Of a DNA stretch of 64,000 nucleotides, positions 44,121 through 50,532 are shown piece by piece. The stretch spans positions 15,233-79,232 of the forward strand of contig JBGTQJ010000042.1 of NCBI GenBank assembly GCA_041941305.1, given 5' to 3'. The stretch's first letter is position 1. Every line of letters begins with the position of its first letter. The translations under genes and the position numbers were made by a program. The DNA comes from JANSWP01 sp041941305. Lineage in GTDB: Bacteria > Bacteroidota > Bacteroidia > Chitinophagales > Saprospiraceae. The notes beneath the pieces were generated by a model. That model was not told the origin of the DNA. It was given only the letters and a program-made list of their open reading frames with translations, and searched no databases.

Positions 44121-44833
44121 TATGGGCTGGTTTTTTTCTTTTTCAAATTCATATAATATTTCTTCGTCTCTTTATCAAATTTCTCAACAGCATATCTCAA
44201 TGTCACTCTTGGCATTGTTGAAGCATATTTATCAAGGAATGTTCTTAGCCTATTTTCATCTCTTTTCCCTGCTTCTCTAATCCAACTTCCAACGGCTTTG
44301 TTTATTAGTTCATGTTCATCATTTATCAATATTTCGGCAATTTTGAAAGTATCATCTAATTCATCAGATTTAATAAAATGATAGGTGCTGACTATTGCAG
44401 TTCTTCTTTCCCAAACATTATCCGATTTGGCTAATTTGTATAAAATTTCTCTCGGTTTATTTTCTAAATATCGACCGATTACATTGTATGCAGCTCTGTC
44501 AACAAAATCCCAATTATTTAATCTATCGTGCCGATTTAGATACAATTCGTAAAGTTCTTCTTTTCTCTTTTCTGGAATTTTACTTTCTCTTGCTTGAAAA
44601 TCCATAATACTTACTGCACCCATTCTTATTTCGTAAAAATTGCTATCAAGTAATTTGTCTATTTCATCAAGTGGCATATTCTTAAATTGTTTTGCCGTCC
44701 TGAATACGTCTCCGAATTTGACCCCAAACCCTTTTGTTTTCTTATCGTTTCCCTTGAAAAAATTTTCGACTTTATCCGACCGTTCTTCAGATTTGAATTC
44801 TGTCAATTTTTCTATGAATTGATTTGCTGTCAT
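44120..44833 (-). CDS. AlkD-like DNA alkylation repair protein (cassette gene)
   Basis: 237 residues of HEAT-like helical repeats with AlkD landmarks: GVKFGDVFRTAKQFKNMPLD, RMGAVSIMDFQA, NNWDFVDRAAYNVIG (the W-D...D motif near the active site), VWERRTAIVSTYHFI and KAVGSWIREAGKRD. AlkD-type glycosylases excise N3- or N7-alkylated purines. It is second in a two-gene cassette, 7 bases after the YciI-like gene. Its TAA stop is formed by the attC core TTATGGGC on the opposite strand, so the gene runs right to the cassette edge. Such cassettes carry adaptive functions; alkylation resistance fits. Confidence 0.85.
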   Translation of the reverse strand: MTANQFIEKLTEFKSEERSDKVENFFKGNDKKTKGFGVKFGDVFRTAKQFKNMPLDEIDKLLDSNFYEIRMGAVSIMDFQARESKIPEKRKEELYELYLNRHDRLNNWDFVDRAAYNVIGRYLENKPREILYKLAKSDNVWERRTAIVSTYHFIKSDELDDTFKIAEILINDEHELINKAVGSWIREAGKRDENRLRTFLDKYASTMPRVTLRYAVEKFDKETKKYYMNLKKKKTSP

Positions 44834-44840
44834 GATTTAT

Positions 44841-45170
44841 TTATTTATTTATCAATCCATGCATATCCAAAAATTCTGAGTCTGAATCCTTGAATACTAA
44901 ATATAGAGGTTGAATCTCTACATTCATTATTTTTTCTTTAACTGCGGGGTCATTAACTGCTACTTCCTTTGCTTCTTCAAAACTGTCGACCTTTAATATA
45001 TTTAATCCTTCATCGGTTCTAATAAAAGCCCCTCCAAGTAATATCTTACCTTTTTCAAGTAAGTTTTGGTGGTATTTTCTGTGAGCAAGTAAATTCTGTT
45101 CACCAATTGGTTTACCTTTTTGCCAGTTATTCCCTGGGGTGAATTTTAAAGTATAGAATACTCTCTTCAT
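44841..45170 (-). CDS. YciI-like family protein (cassette gene)
   Basis: 109 residues. The ferredoxin-like pattern with LLAHRKYHQNLLEKGKILLGGAF (early His), and then EEAKEVAVNDPAVKEKI, is that of YCII-related proteins, small dimeric enzymes of uncertain reaction. It starts 24 bases inside the attC-like site B core (45187-45195), as first genes of integron cassettes do. It is followed by the AlkD-like gene 7 bases downstream, so both move together. The function is not known. Confidence 0.75.
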   Translation of the reverse strand: MKRVFYTLKFTPGNNWQKGKPIGEQNLLAHRKYHQNLLEKGKILLGGAFIRTDEGLNILKVDSFEEAKEVAVNDPAVKEKIMNVEIQPLYLVFKDSDSEFLDMHGLINK

Positions 45171-45186
45171 TTTTATTTTTTTACTT

Positions 45187-45250
45187 GCCCATAACGTCCC
45201 CCATAAATGGCGGGCACCCGCTTAGGGCGGCTGAGCATTTTATGCATTGT
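45187..45250 (-). repeat. attC-like site B, interrupted by an intron
   Basis: The core GCCCATAAC (45187-45195) matches inversely the TTATGGGC at 44120-44127, the two ends of one cassette. CATAAATG then pairs with CATTTTATG across a GC-rich loop. The other core is split: GT at 45249-45250 and TCGAGGC at 46053-46059, which rejoin as GTTCGAGGC. This in turn matches GCCTCGAAC at 46784. Confidence 0.75.
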
Positions 45251-46052
45251 GTGTGCCTCGAATGGGCATCATCTCTGGCGAAGATAACACTTCCCAGTCA
45301 GAAGAATTCTCTAGGGAGATGAAAGTTCTCCTCACGCTGAGTAAGCAAGGCGTGTAGCAAGCCGCAAGGGCGTTTGGGGTGACCCAAAGTCTGAAGTCCC
45401 AAAGGGATAAATAAGCAGGACTGCAAAAGTTGGAATGCACCCCCACATCCTGCCCAAAGGCTTCAGAAAAGTCCGAACCTTCGGTTTTTTATCCAATGCC
45501 TCCAAAGCCAAATCTTTGAATATTGCTCGAAATGCCTTGCAGGGGAAAATCAAAACCCTCCTCACTCGAAAGGAGCGAAAACAACTTGCAATGACTCGAC
45601 TTTTTGGTCAAAAAACCAATCTGTGCCAATGCTGTAAAATAGGAAAAATGGTTCTGATTCGAAGTTGGGAAAGGAACAAGTCACCGCCCAGTTTTTTAGG
45701 CATTCTTGTAAAACAAAATGATCTTAAAAAACGCAGACTTTAAACACCTTTTCCGTTTAATGTCCTGATACAGATTTGTAACAACTTGAATAATTAACTG
45801 AAAACCAATTGTTTATTGATGAATATCTCGAAAAAAAACTCGAAACTGACCGTTAATTGAAAGATTATTTGCTCCGTTCTCTTTTACCCCGCTTCGGGTA
45901 ACCTTCTCTCTTCTAAGGCTTTAAAATCCAAAGTCCATAGCTCTTATTCCAACACGCTTCACTTGCCCCTTTGGGGCAGGCTCTGAAGTAAAGACCAACT
46001 CCTTTGCCAAACGGTAGGTCTAAAAGTTAGTCTTTACTTCTTGCCACTCGAT
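45251..46052 (+). ncRNA. Group IIC intron at attC site B, core lost
   Basis: The 5' end GTGTGCCTC follows TTGT. Domain I blocks are recognisable: CTAGGGAGATGAAAGTTCTC, AAGCCGCAAGGGCGTTTGGG, GTGACCCAAAGTCTGAAG. From about 45420 the sequence changes to an IS91-type transposase tail and unrelated AT-rich DNA. The last 70 bases (45983-46052) match the intron at 46874-48247 with one difference. Most of domains I-V and the reverse transcriptase are absent, so it is a disabled copy. A 19-bp CTTGCCCCTTTGGGGCAGG unit precedes the domain VI end. Confidence 0.7.
45435..45743 (+). pseudogene. IS91-family transposase, C-terminal remnant
   Basis: 102 residues. HILPKGFRKVRTFGFLSN followed by CQCCKIGKMVLIRSW is the C-terminal part of IS91 (Y2) transposases, where a conserved 'HVLPxGFxxIRxYGFLxN' block precedes a CPxC zinc-like pair. 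The catalytic HUH and tyrosine regions are missing; a stop lies 24 bases before the ATG in frame. It sits inside intron B, joined directly to domain I sequence, so insertion or recombination replaced the intron core. Confidence 0.7.
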
Positions 46053-46069
46053 TCGAGGCATTGTTTCTT

Positions 46070-46480
46070 CTATCTATTTTTCAGTAGCTCCACAAATTCT
46101 GCCGTTCGTATGATTTTTACACTTGGAAAGTCAATTTTATTTAGTACCCTGAAGTGTTTGTCATCCGTAACTATAAAATCTGCTGAACCATTTAAAGCGC
46201 AATCCACAAATTTGTTATCATCGACATCTTGTTCAATTAAATGCCAACGGAAATAAATTTCAACTTTTTCTACATTTATAGACTGGATTAAAAACTCACT
46301 AATATTTACTGCAACCTCATGATTTGTTTTTCTTTCAAGGATTTCTACATATTCATTTAATATCTCATTGCTTATCAATACCCTCACTTCACCATTTATT
46401 AATGCGTCAAAAATTGGACGATAGGGTGATTTCCTTGGAATGCTCACCAGTAATGAATTTGTATCAATTACTATCCTCAT
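46070..46480 (-). CDS. PIN-domain toxin (cassette gene)
   Basis: 136 residues. The PIN active-site acidic residues are visible: MRIVIDTNSLLVS (first Asp), NEILNEYVEIL (Glu), DVDDNKFVDCALNGSADFI and VTDDKHFRVL (later Asp residues). This subgroup (putative toxin-antitoxin PIN proteins) acts as a metal-dependent RNase. It starts 3 bases after the partner's stop codon and ends about 11 bases from the GCCTCGA cassette core. The two genes form a toxin-antitoxin cassette of about 740 bases, of the kind thought to stabilise integron arrays. Confidence 0.85.
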   Translation of the reverse strand: MRIVIDTNSLLVSIPRKSPYRPIFDALINGEVRVLISNEILNEYVEILERKTNHEVAVNISEFLIQSINVEKVEIYFRWHLIEQDVDDNKFVDCALNGSADFIVTDDKHFRVLNKIDFPSVKIIRTAEFVELLKNR

Positions 46481-46483
46481 CTC

Positions 46484-46696
46484 TTAACTTCCCTTTCCAC
46501 TTAACCAATCTTTCATGGTTTGCTCGGACCAATTATTTTTTTCCCATAATTCATCCATGGAGTCTGAAGCTTTGTCAGCAAAATATTTTGCTAGTAAGTC
46601 TTTGATTTCTAATAATTGTTCCTCCTTTAAATCAAAGCTGTAGATTTTTAAAATCTCTAATTGGAGATTGGATAATGGTTTATCTAATACTTTCAT
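46484..46696 (-). CDS. Antitoxin partner of the PIN toxin (cassette gene)
   Basis: 70 residues, acidic, with helical patterns LQLEILKIYSFDLKEEQLLEI and LLAKYFADKASDSMDELWE. The end of this small protein abuts the PIN gene, which is the usual toxin-antitoxin gene order. Similar small acidic proteins lie in front of putative PIN toxins in Bacteroidota. No DNA-binding motif was recognised; the call as antitoxin depends on context. Its start is about 90 bases inside the GCCTCGAAC core at 46784-46792. Confidence 0.7.
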   Translation of the reverse strand: MKVLDKPLSNLQLEILKIYSFDLKEEQLLEIKDLLAKYFADKASDSMDELWEKNNWSEQTMKDWLSGKGS

Positions 46697-46783
46697 TTCT
46701 GTTATTTTTCTTTACTCGCAACTTACACTTTAATCGGTAAATTTGCAAATCGCACTACTTACAAGGTTTTAGATTCTTTCATT

Positions 46784-46873
46784 GCCTCGAACGTCCGGTA
46801 TATATGGCGTAGCTGGCGGCGCGTCAGAGTTGAGCCTTGATTTCACTGCCAGCTATGAGCATATATACTTTGT
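46784..46873 (-). repeat. attC-like site C, interrupted by an intron
   Basis: The core GCCTCGAAC (46784-46792) is followed by GGTATATATGGCGTAGCTGGC, which pairs with GCCAGCTATGAGCATATATACT, giving an attC-type long hairpin with a mismatched middle. The site continues CTTTGT, then is split by the intron at 46874; TAGTATCC resumes at 48248, giving GTTAGTATCC. This corresponds inversely to GGAGACTAAC at 49140, with one mismatch. Confidence 0.8.
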
Positions 46874-48247
46874 GTGTGCCTCCCTTTTTCATGCTATTTA
46901 ACAGTGTGGACGGCGTGCAAACAGAAGACCTTCCCACCTACCTCAACACCCACTGGGCTCGGACACGAAAGGAACTTTTGGAAGGCAGGTACCATCCACA
47001 ACCTGTACGGGGAGTGGCAATACCCAAGCCCAATGGTGGAAGCAGGCTGCTGGGGATTCCTACTGTGATGGACAGGCTGATACAACAAGCTATCCATCAA
47101 ACCCTAAGTCCGATATGGGAAGCGGAATTCTCTGCTTACAGCTATGGCTTTCGCCCCCATCGGAGTGCGCATCAGGCACTAGCACAAGCCACCGAGTACA
47201 TCAATGCAGGCAAACAGTGGGTCATTGATTTGGATTTGAAAAGTTTTTTCGACCGAGTCAATCACGACAAACTGATGAGCCTGCTACGCCGTAAAATTAC
47301 CGACAAGATGCTACTCCGGCTCATCCGTCGCTATTTACAAAGTGGCATGATGCAGGAAGGCATAGTGACCAAAAGAAATGAAGGCACCCCGCAAGGTGGT
47401 CCCCTCAGTCCCTTGTTATCCAATATCCTACTCCACGAGTTGGATAAAGAACTGGAAAAGCGAGGACATGCTTTTGTGCGCTATGCTGATGATTGTAGCA
47501 TTTTCTTAAGTTCTAAAAGAGCAGCACAAAGAGTACTGGCAAGCATCAAACGTTTTCTTCAAAACAAACTCCATCTGGAAGTACATGAGGAGAAAACGAA
47601 CATTTGTCGTCCAGTCCAATTTGAGTTGTTAGGACATGGCTTTGTGCCAACATATAAGAAGGGCGAGCGCGGCAAATACCGCCTGCGTATCGCTCCCAAA
47701 AGTTGGAAAAGGCTAAAACAGAAAATCAAAATCATCACCCGCAAAACCACACCCATTTCTTTTGAAGAACGTATCCAGAGGCTCAATCGCCTGATGACTG
47801 GATGGGTCAATTACTTCAAAAATGCCACGGGCTACCAAAAGCTGAAAGATATGGATGCGTGGGTGCGCTGTCGCCTGCGCTATTGCATCTGGAAGCAATG
47901 GAAAAGACCAAGGCGGAGGTATCGAGCCTTCCTGCAATTAGGCGTCGAGCCAAGCTGGGCTCGTAGATTTGCTTATTCTCGTAAAGGGGGTTGGCATCTA
48001 GCTTGTAGCCCAGTTATGGGCACCACAGTCACCGAAGCAAGACTTCGACAAAAGGGATATATTCCATTTTTGGAATACTATCTCAAGACTAAGTATGCTT
48101 CTGAAAATTGAGTTGTTCTGTGAACCGCCCAGTACGTGAACCGTACGCTGGGTGGTGTGAGTCCGATTGCTATCGGACTGAAGTAAAGACCAACTCCTTT
48201 GCCAAATGGTAGGTCTAAAAGTTAGTCTTTACTTCTTGCCACTCGAT
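46874..48247 (+). ncRNA. Group IIC intron at attC site C
   Basis: It begins GTGTGCCTC after TTTGT and ends CTTGCCACTCGAT before TAGTATCC. After only about 17 bases the reading frame of the maturase opens at 46891, so domains I-III are missing. Domain V is GAACCGCCCAGTACGTGAACC with CGTACGCTGGGTGGTGTGAG (48122-48160). A GTCCGAT-TGCT-ATCGGAC hairpin and domain VI (48178-48247) follow. The ribozyme should not self-splice as it stands. Its orientation is opposite to the cassette genes, as known for IIC-attC introns. Confidence 0.75.
46891..48111 (+). CDS. Group IIC intron reverse transcriptase/maturase, N-terminally truncated
   Basis: About 406 residues. RT blocks present are PVRGVAIPKPNGGSRLLGIP, YGFRPHRSAHQAL, WVIDLDLKSFFDRV, GTPQGGPLSPLLSN and the YADD catalytic motif (about residue 198). 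A thumb/maturase region (GFVPTYKKG, GWVNYFKNA) follows, and then ARRFAYSRKGGWHLACSP with no HNH endonuclease, the class C layout. Homologues have about 30-40 more residues before VDGVQ; here that part and domains I-III are missing, and the ATG used is probably fortuitous. An upstream TTG at 46837 lies in the attC site and is not a real start. Confidence 0.85.
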   Translation: MLFNSVDGVQTEDLPTYLNTHWARTRKELLEGRYHPQPVRGVAIPKPNGGSRLLGIPTVMDRLIQQAIHQTLSPIWEAEFSAYSYGFRPHRSAHQALAQATEYINAGKQWVIDLDLKSFFDRVNHDKLMSLLRRKITDKMLLRLIRRYLQSGMMQEGIVTKRNEGTPQGGPLSPLLSNILLHELDKELEKRGHAFVRYADDCSIFLSSKRAAQRVLASIKRFLQNKLHLEVHEEKTNICRPVQFELLGHGFVPTYKKGERGKYRLRIAPKSWKRLKQKIKIITRKTTPISFEERIQRLNRLMTGWVNYFKNATGYQKLKDMDAWVRCRLRYCIWKQWKRPRRRYRAFLQLGVEPSWARRFAYSRKGGWHLACSPVMGTTVTEARLRQKGYIPFLEYYLKTKYASEN

Positions 48248-48267
48248 TAGTATCCGTTTTTTTTAAT

Positions 48268-49035
48268 TTATTCGTTTAATTCAGCTTCAACCAACTTTAA
48301 AAGTAAATTGATATTTGATTCTAATTCAGGGTAAAAAACTTCATCAAGCACATATCCAAGTATTAAATAATGTATTAGTAAATTTTCGAAAGTCTGAGAT
48401 CTTAAAAGTGGTTTATTGCTCCTATGCTCTTTTTTAGAAATATCAACTTTAGCCCAACTTGAAATTCCAGATTCATCCATTAAAGTTCTAAGATCTCCAA
48501 ATTCTATCACATAATTTATAATCGATTGCCTTATAGATTCAAGTTCTTTTTCTTGCTTCTTTACATTTACCATTTTTCCTTCCCATGATGCGATTTGATT
48601 TTTGATGCTATCATTTGAAAGATCATTAATTCCACCTGAGTTTAATAATTCAACAAAGACTCCGTTTTGGTAATTCAATATTATCTCTTGTGACCCAGCT
48701 TGGTTGATAAGAATAGAAAGGTTCTCCTCATTTATAGTGTCAGATTCGGAATCAATTAATTTGATAATTTTTCTTTGCCCGTCTAATGAATTTATCAATC
48801 TATCCTGTTCCTCTTCTAAGACTCTGAGATTATTATTTAGTTCGTTTTTAATTGCTACCAAATATTTCTGTTCTCTATCTCTTGTTTTACCTTGTTCATT
48901 CAAATTATTTACTTGCAAAGCAATTAAAATCCCTATGACAACCAAAAGAATTTCACCTACAGCATAGATAAGGTATTTTGAAAAACGATTCTCGGAGAGC
49001 AGTTTCTGGCGAATTTTTCTAAAGAATTTGATCAT
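48268..49035 (-). CDS. DUF6090 family membrane protein (cassette gene)
   Basis: 255 residues. The opening IKFFRKIRQKLLSENRFSKY is followed by one transmembrane helix AVGEILLVVIGILIALQVN and NNLNEQGK, the diagnostic start of DUF6090 proteins common in Flavobacteriia and Saprospiria. A long helical, charged region follows (residues 60-130). Its function is unknown. It is alone in its cassette: 12 bases after the stop the GGATACTA core is split by the intron 3' end, and the GGAGACTAAC core lies about 105 bases upstream of the start. Confidence 0.75.
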   Translation of the reverse strand: MIKFFRKIRQKLLSENRFSKYLIYAVGEILLVVIGILIALQVNNLNEQGKTRDREQKYLVAIKNELNNNLRVLEEEQDRLINSLDGQRKIIKLIDSESDTINEENLSILINQAGSQEIILNYQNGVFVELLNSGGINDLSNDSIKNQIASWEGKMVNVKKQEKELESIRQSIINYVIEFGDLRTLMDESGISSWAKVDISKKEHRSNKPLLRSQTFENLLIHYLILGYVLDEVFYPELESNINLLLKLVEAELNE

Positions 49036-49139
49036 TGGCTTTTGTTTTCTTCAAGGTGGAAACTTTTTTAAAGAGCCTCCCAAGGTTTTCGACTTAAATG
49101 GAGTTTTTATGTATAACTCTCACGCATATGAATTTTAAT

Positions 49140-49257
49140 GGAGACTAACGGTCGCGTATGGATGCCGTAGCGCGCGTGTTTGCTGCCCTTAAATTTACAA
49201 AAAAGGGCAATGCGTTTGCAACCTATAAGCTATGGACAGCCATACAGTGTTACATGC
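49140..49257 (-). repeat. attC-like site D, uninterrupted
   Basis: It begins GGAGACTAAC (49140-49149), then GTATGG pairs with CCATAC near the far end, and GCCCTT (49185-49190) pairs with AAGGGC in the middle. It ends GTTACATGC (49249-49257). At 118 bases it has a normal attC length. No intron is inserted, so this site shows the undisturbed organisation of the array. Confidence 0.7.
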
Positions 49258-49258
49258 T

Positions 49259-49325
49259 GTACTTTTTGCGACGCATAGGAGCAAAAAAGACCGACCGCAT
49301 AGGGAGGTGCCGTTTAGGCTATGGC
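49259..49325 (+). repeat. 67-bp direct repeat, left copy at gap edge
   Basis: The segment from GTACTTTTTGCGACGC to GCTATGGC matches 50027-50093 at 65 of 67 positions. It runs directly into the gap at 49326. The short internal pairing CATAG...CTATG suggests secondary structure. No coding role is visible in this unit. Confidence 0.8.
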
Positions 49326-50025
49326 NNNNNNNNNNNNNNNNNNNNNNNNNNNNNNNNNNNNNNNNNNNNNNNNNNNNNNNNNNNNNNNNNNNNNNNNNNN
49401 NNNNNNNNNNNNNNNNNNNNNNNNNNNNNNNNNNNNNNNNNNNNNNNNNNNNNNNNNNNNNNNNNNNNNNNNNNNNNNNNNNNNNNNNNNNNNNNNNNNN
49501 NNNNNNNNNNNNNNNNNNNNNNNNNNNNNNNNNNNNNNNNNNNNNNNNNNNNNNNNNNNNNNNNNNNNNNNNNNNNNNNNNNNNNNNNNNNNNNNNNNNN
49601 NNNNNNNNNNNNNNNNNNNNNNNNNNNNNNNNNNNNNNNNNNNNNNNNNNNNNNNNNNNNNNNNNNNNNNNNNNNNNNNNNNNNNNNNNNNNNNNNNNNN
49701 NNNNNNNNNNNNNNNNNNNNNNNNNNNNNNNNNNNNNNNNNNNNNNNNNNNNNNNNNNNNNNNNNNNNNNNNNNNNNNNNNNNNNNNNNNNNNNNNNNNN
49801 NNNNNNNNNNNNNNNNNNNNNNNNNNNNNNNNNNNNNNNNNNNNNNNNNNNNNNNNNNNNNNNNNNNNNNNNNNNNNNNNNNNNNNNNNNNNNNNNNNNN
49901 NNNNNNNNNNNNNNNNNNNNNNNNNNNNNNNNNNNNNNNNNNNNNNNNNNNNNNNNNNNNNNNNNNNNNNNNNNNNNNNNNNNNNNNNNNNNNNNNNNNN
50001 NNNNNNNNNNNNNNNNNNNNNNNNN
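49326..50025. other. Assembly gap of 700 N
   Basis: Exactly 700 unresolved bases, a size that looks like an estimate. A direct repeat touches both edges, so the gap most likely reflects a repeat the assembler could not resolve. A cassette gene could be hidden here; any reading frame spanning it is meaningless. Confidence 0.95.
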
Positions 50026-50026
50026 C

Positions 50027-50093
50027 GTACTTTTTGCGACGCATAGGAGCATAAAAGACCGACCGCATAGGGAGGTGCCGTGTAGGCTATGGC
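50027..50093 (+). repeat. 67-bp direct repeat, right copy at gap edge
   Basis: Second copy of the unit at 49259-49325, with two differences. Its last two bases begin the core site GCATGTAAC at 50092. Confidence 0.8.
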
Positions 50094-50100
50094 ATGTAAC
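50092..50100 (-). other. Simple cassette core site E, edge of the array
   Basis: GCATGTAAC is the inverse of GTTACATGC at the end of site D, so the two mark one cassette. No attC-like hairpin follows on the right. This is what the junction of the first cassette with an attI site would look like, but no integrase gene is found downstream. Confidence 0.5.
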
Positions 50101-50532
50101 TCCTAAATCTGTTAACAAGTTAATATATCTCGGCATTGACTACTTTGAACTTTTTTATAGTTTTTCACCTATAAACCAAAAGCCTATAAATAAAACCAAG
50201 ATATCGAAAGCAGATGTTATTTTAGTAAAAATCATGTATTGGCTTTTAGCTCCTTTTCTTTGTAAATATATTGCTTTAACTGAAGAAAAACTAATGAACT
50301 TTTGATTTGGTTTATGCATTTTAAAAATTACATAATTGGAAGGATTTATAGATTTTTGTTCCTAATCCATAAAACCTTGAAAAAATGCCTACTCCCACCA
50401 CCGTCCAAAACCGAACACCTAAACTTCATTTCCGAACAAAGAAAACTCATCCAACAGACAGTAAGTAACTGAAAGTCAAACACCTATGCAATTGGCACAG
50501 CCCTTGAATCTCATTCTACAAAAAATTATAAC
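50101..50532. other. Intergenic region right of the cassette array
   Basis: An AT-rich region without a supported gene. I looked for an integron integrase or attI-like features and found none. No exact TAnnTTTG box was seen; the permease gene starts at 50533. Confidence 0.4.

Noticed and set aside
46837..46890. TTG start for the intron maturase
   Set aside because: It lies in the attC-like site, outside the intron; the RT homology begins only at VDGVQ.
46837..48111. Reverse transcriptase as a retron or DGR
   Set aside because: A maturase-like C terminus, flanking intron ends and a domain V-like hairpin indicate a group II intron; no msr/msd or template repeat pair is seen.
49158..50305. Long reading frames across the N run on both strands
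   Set aside because: They are open only because N is treated as coding; no sequence supports them.
50101..50532. attI and integrase at the array edge
   Set aside because: I found no attI-like structure and no tyrosine recombinase; only a simple core site remains.
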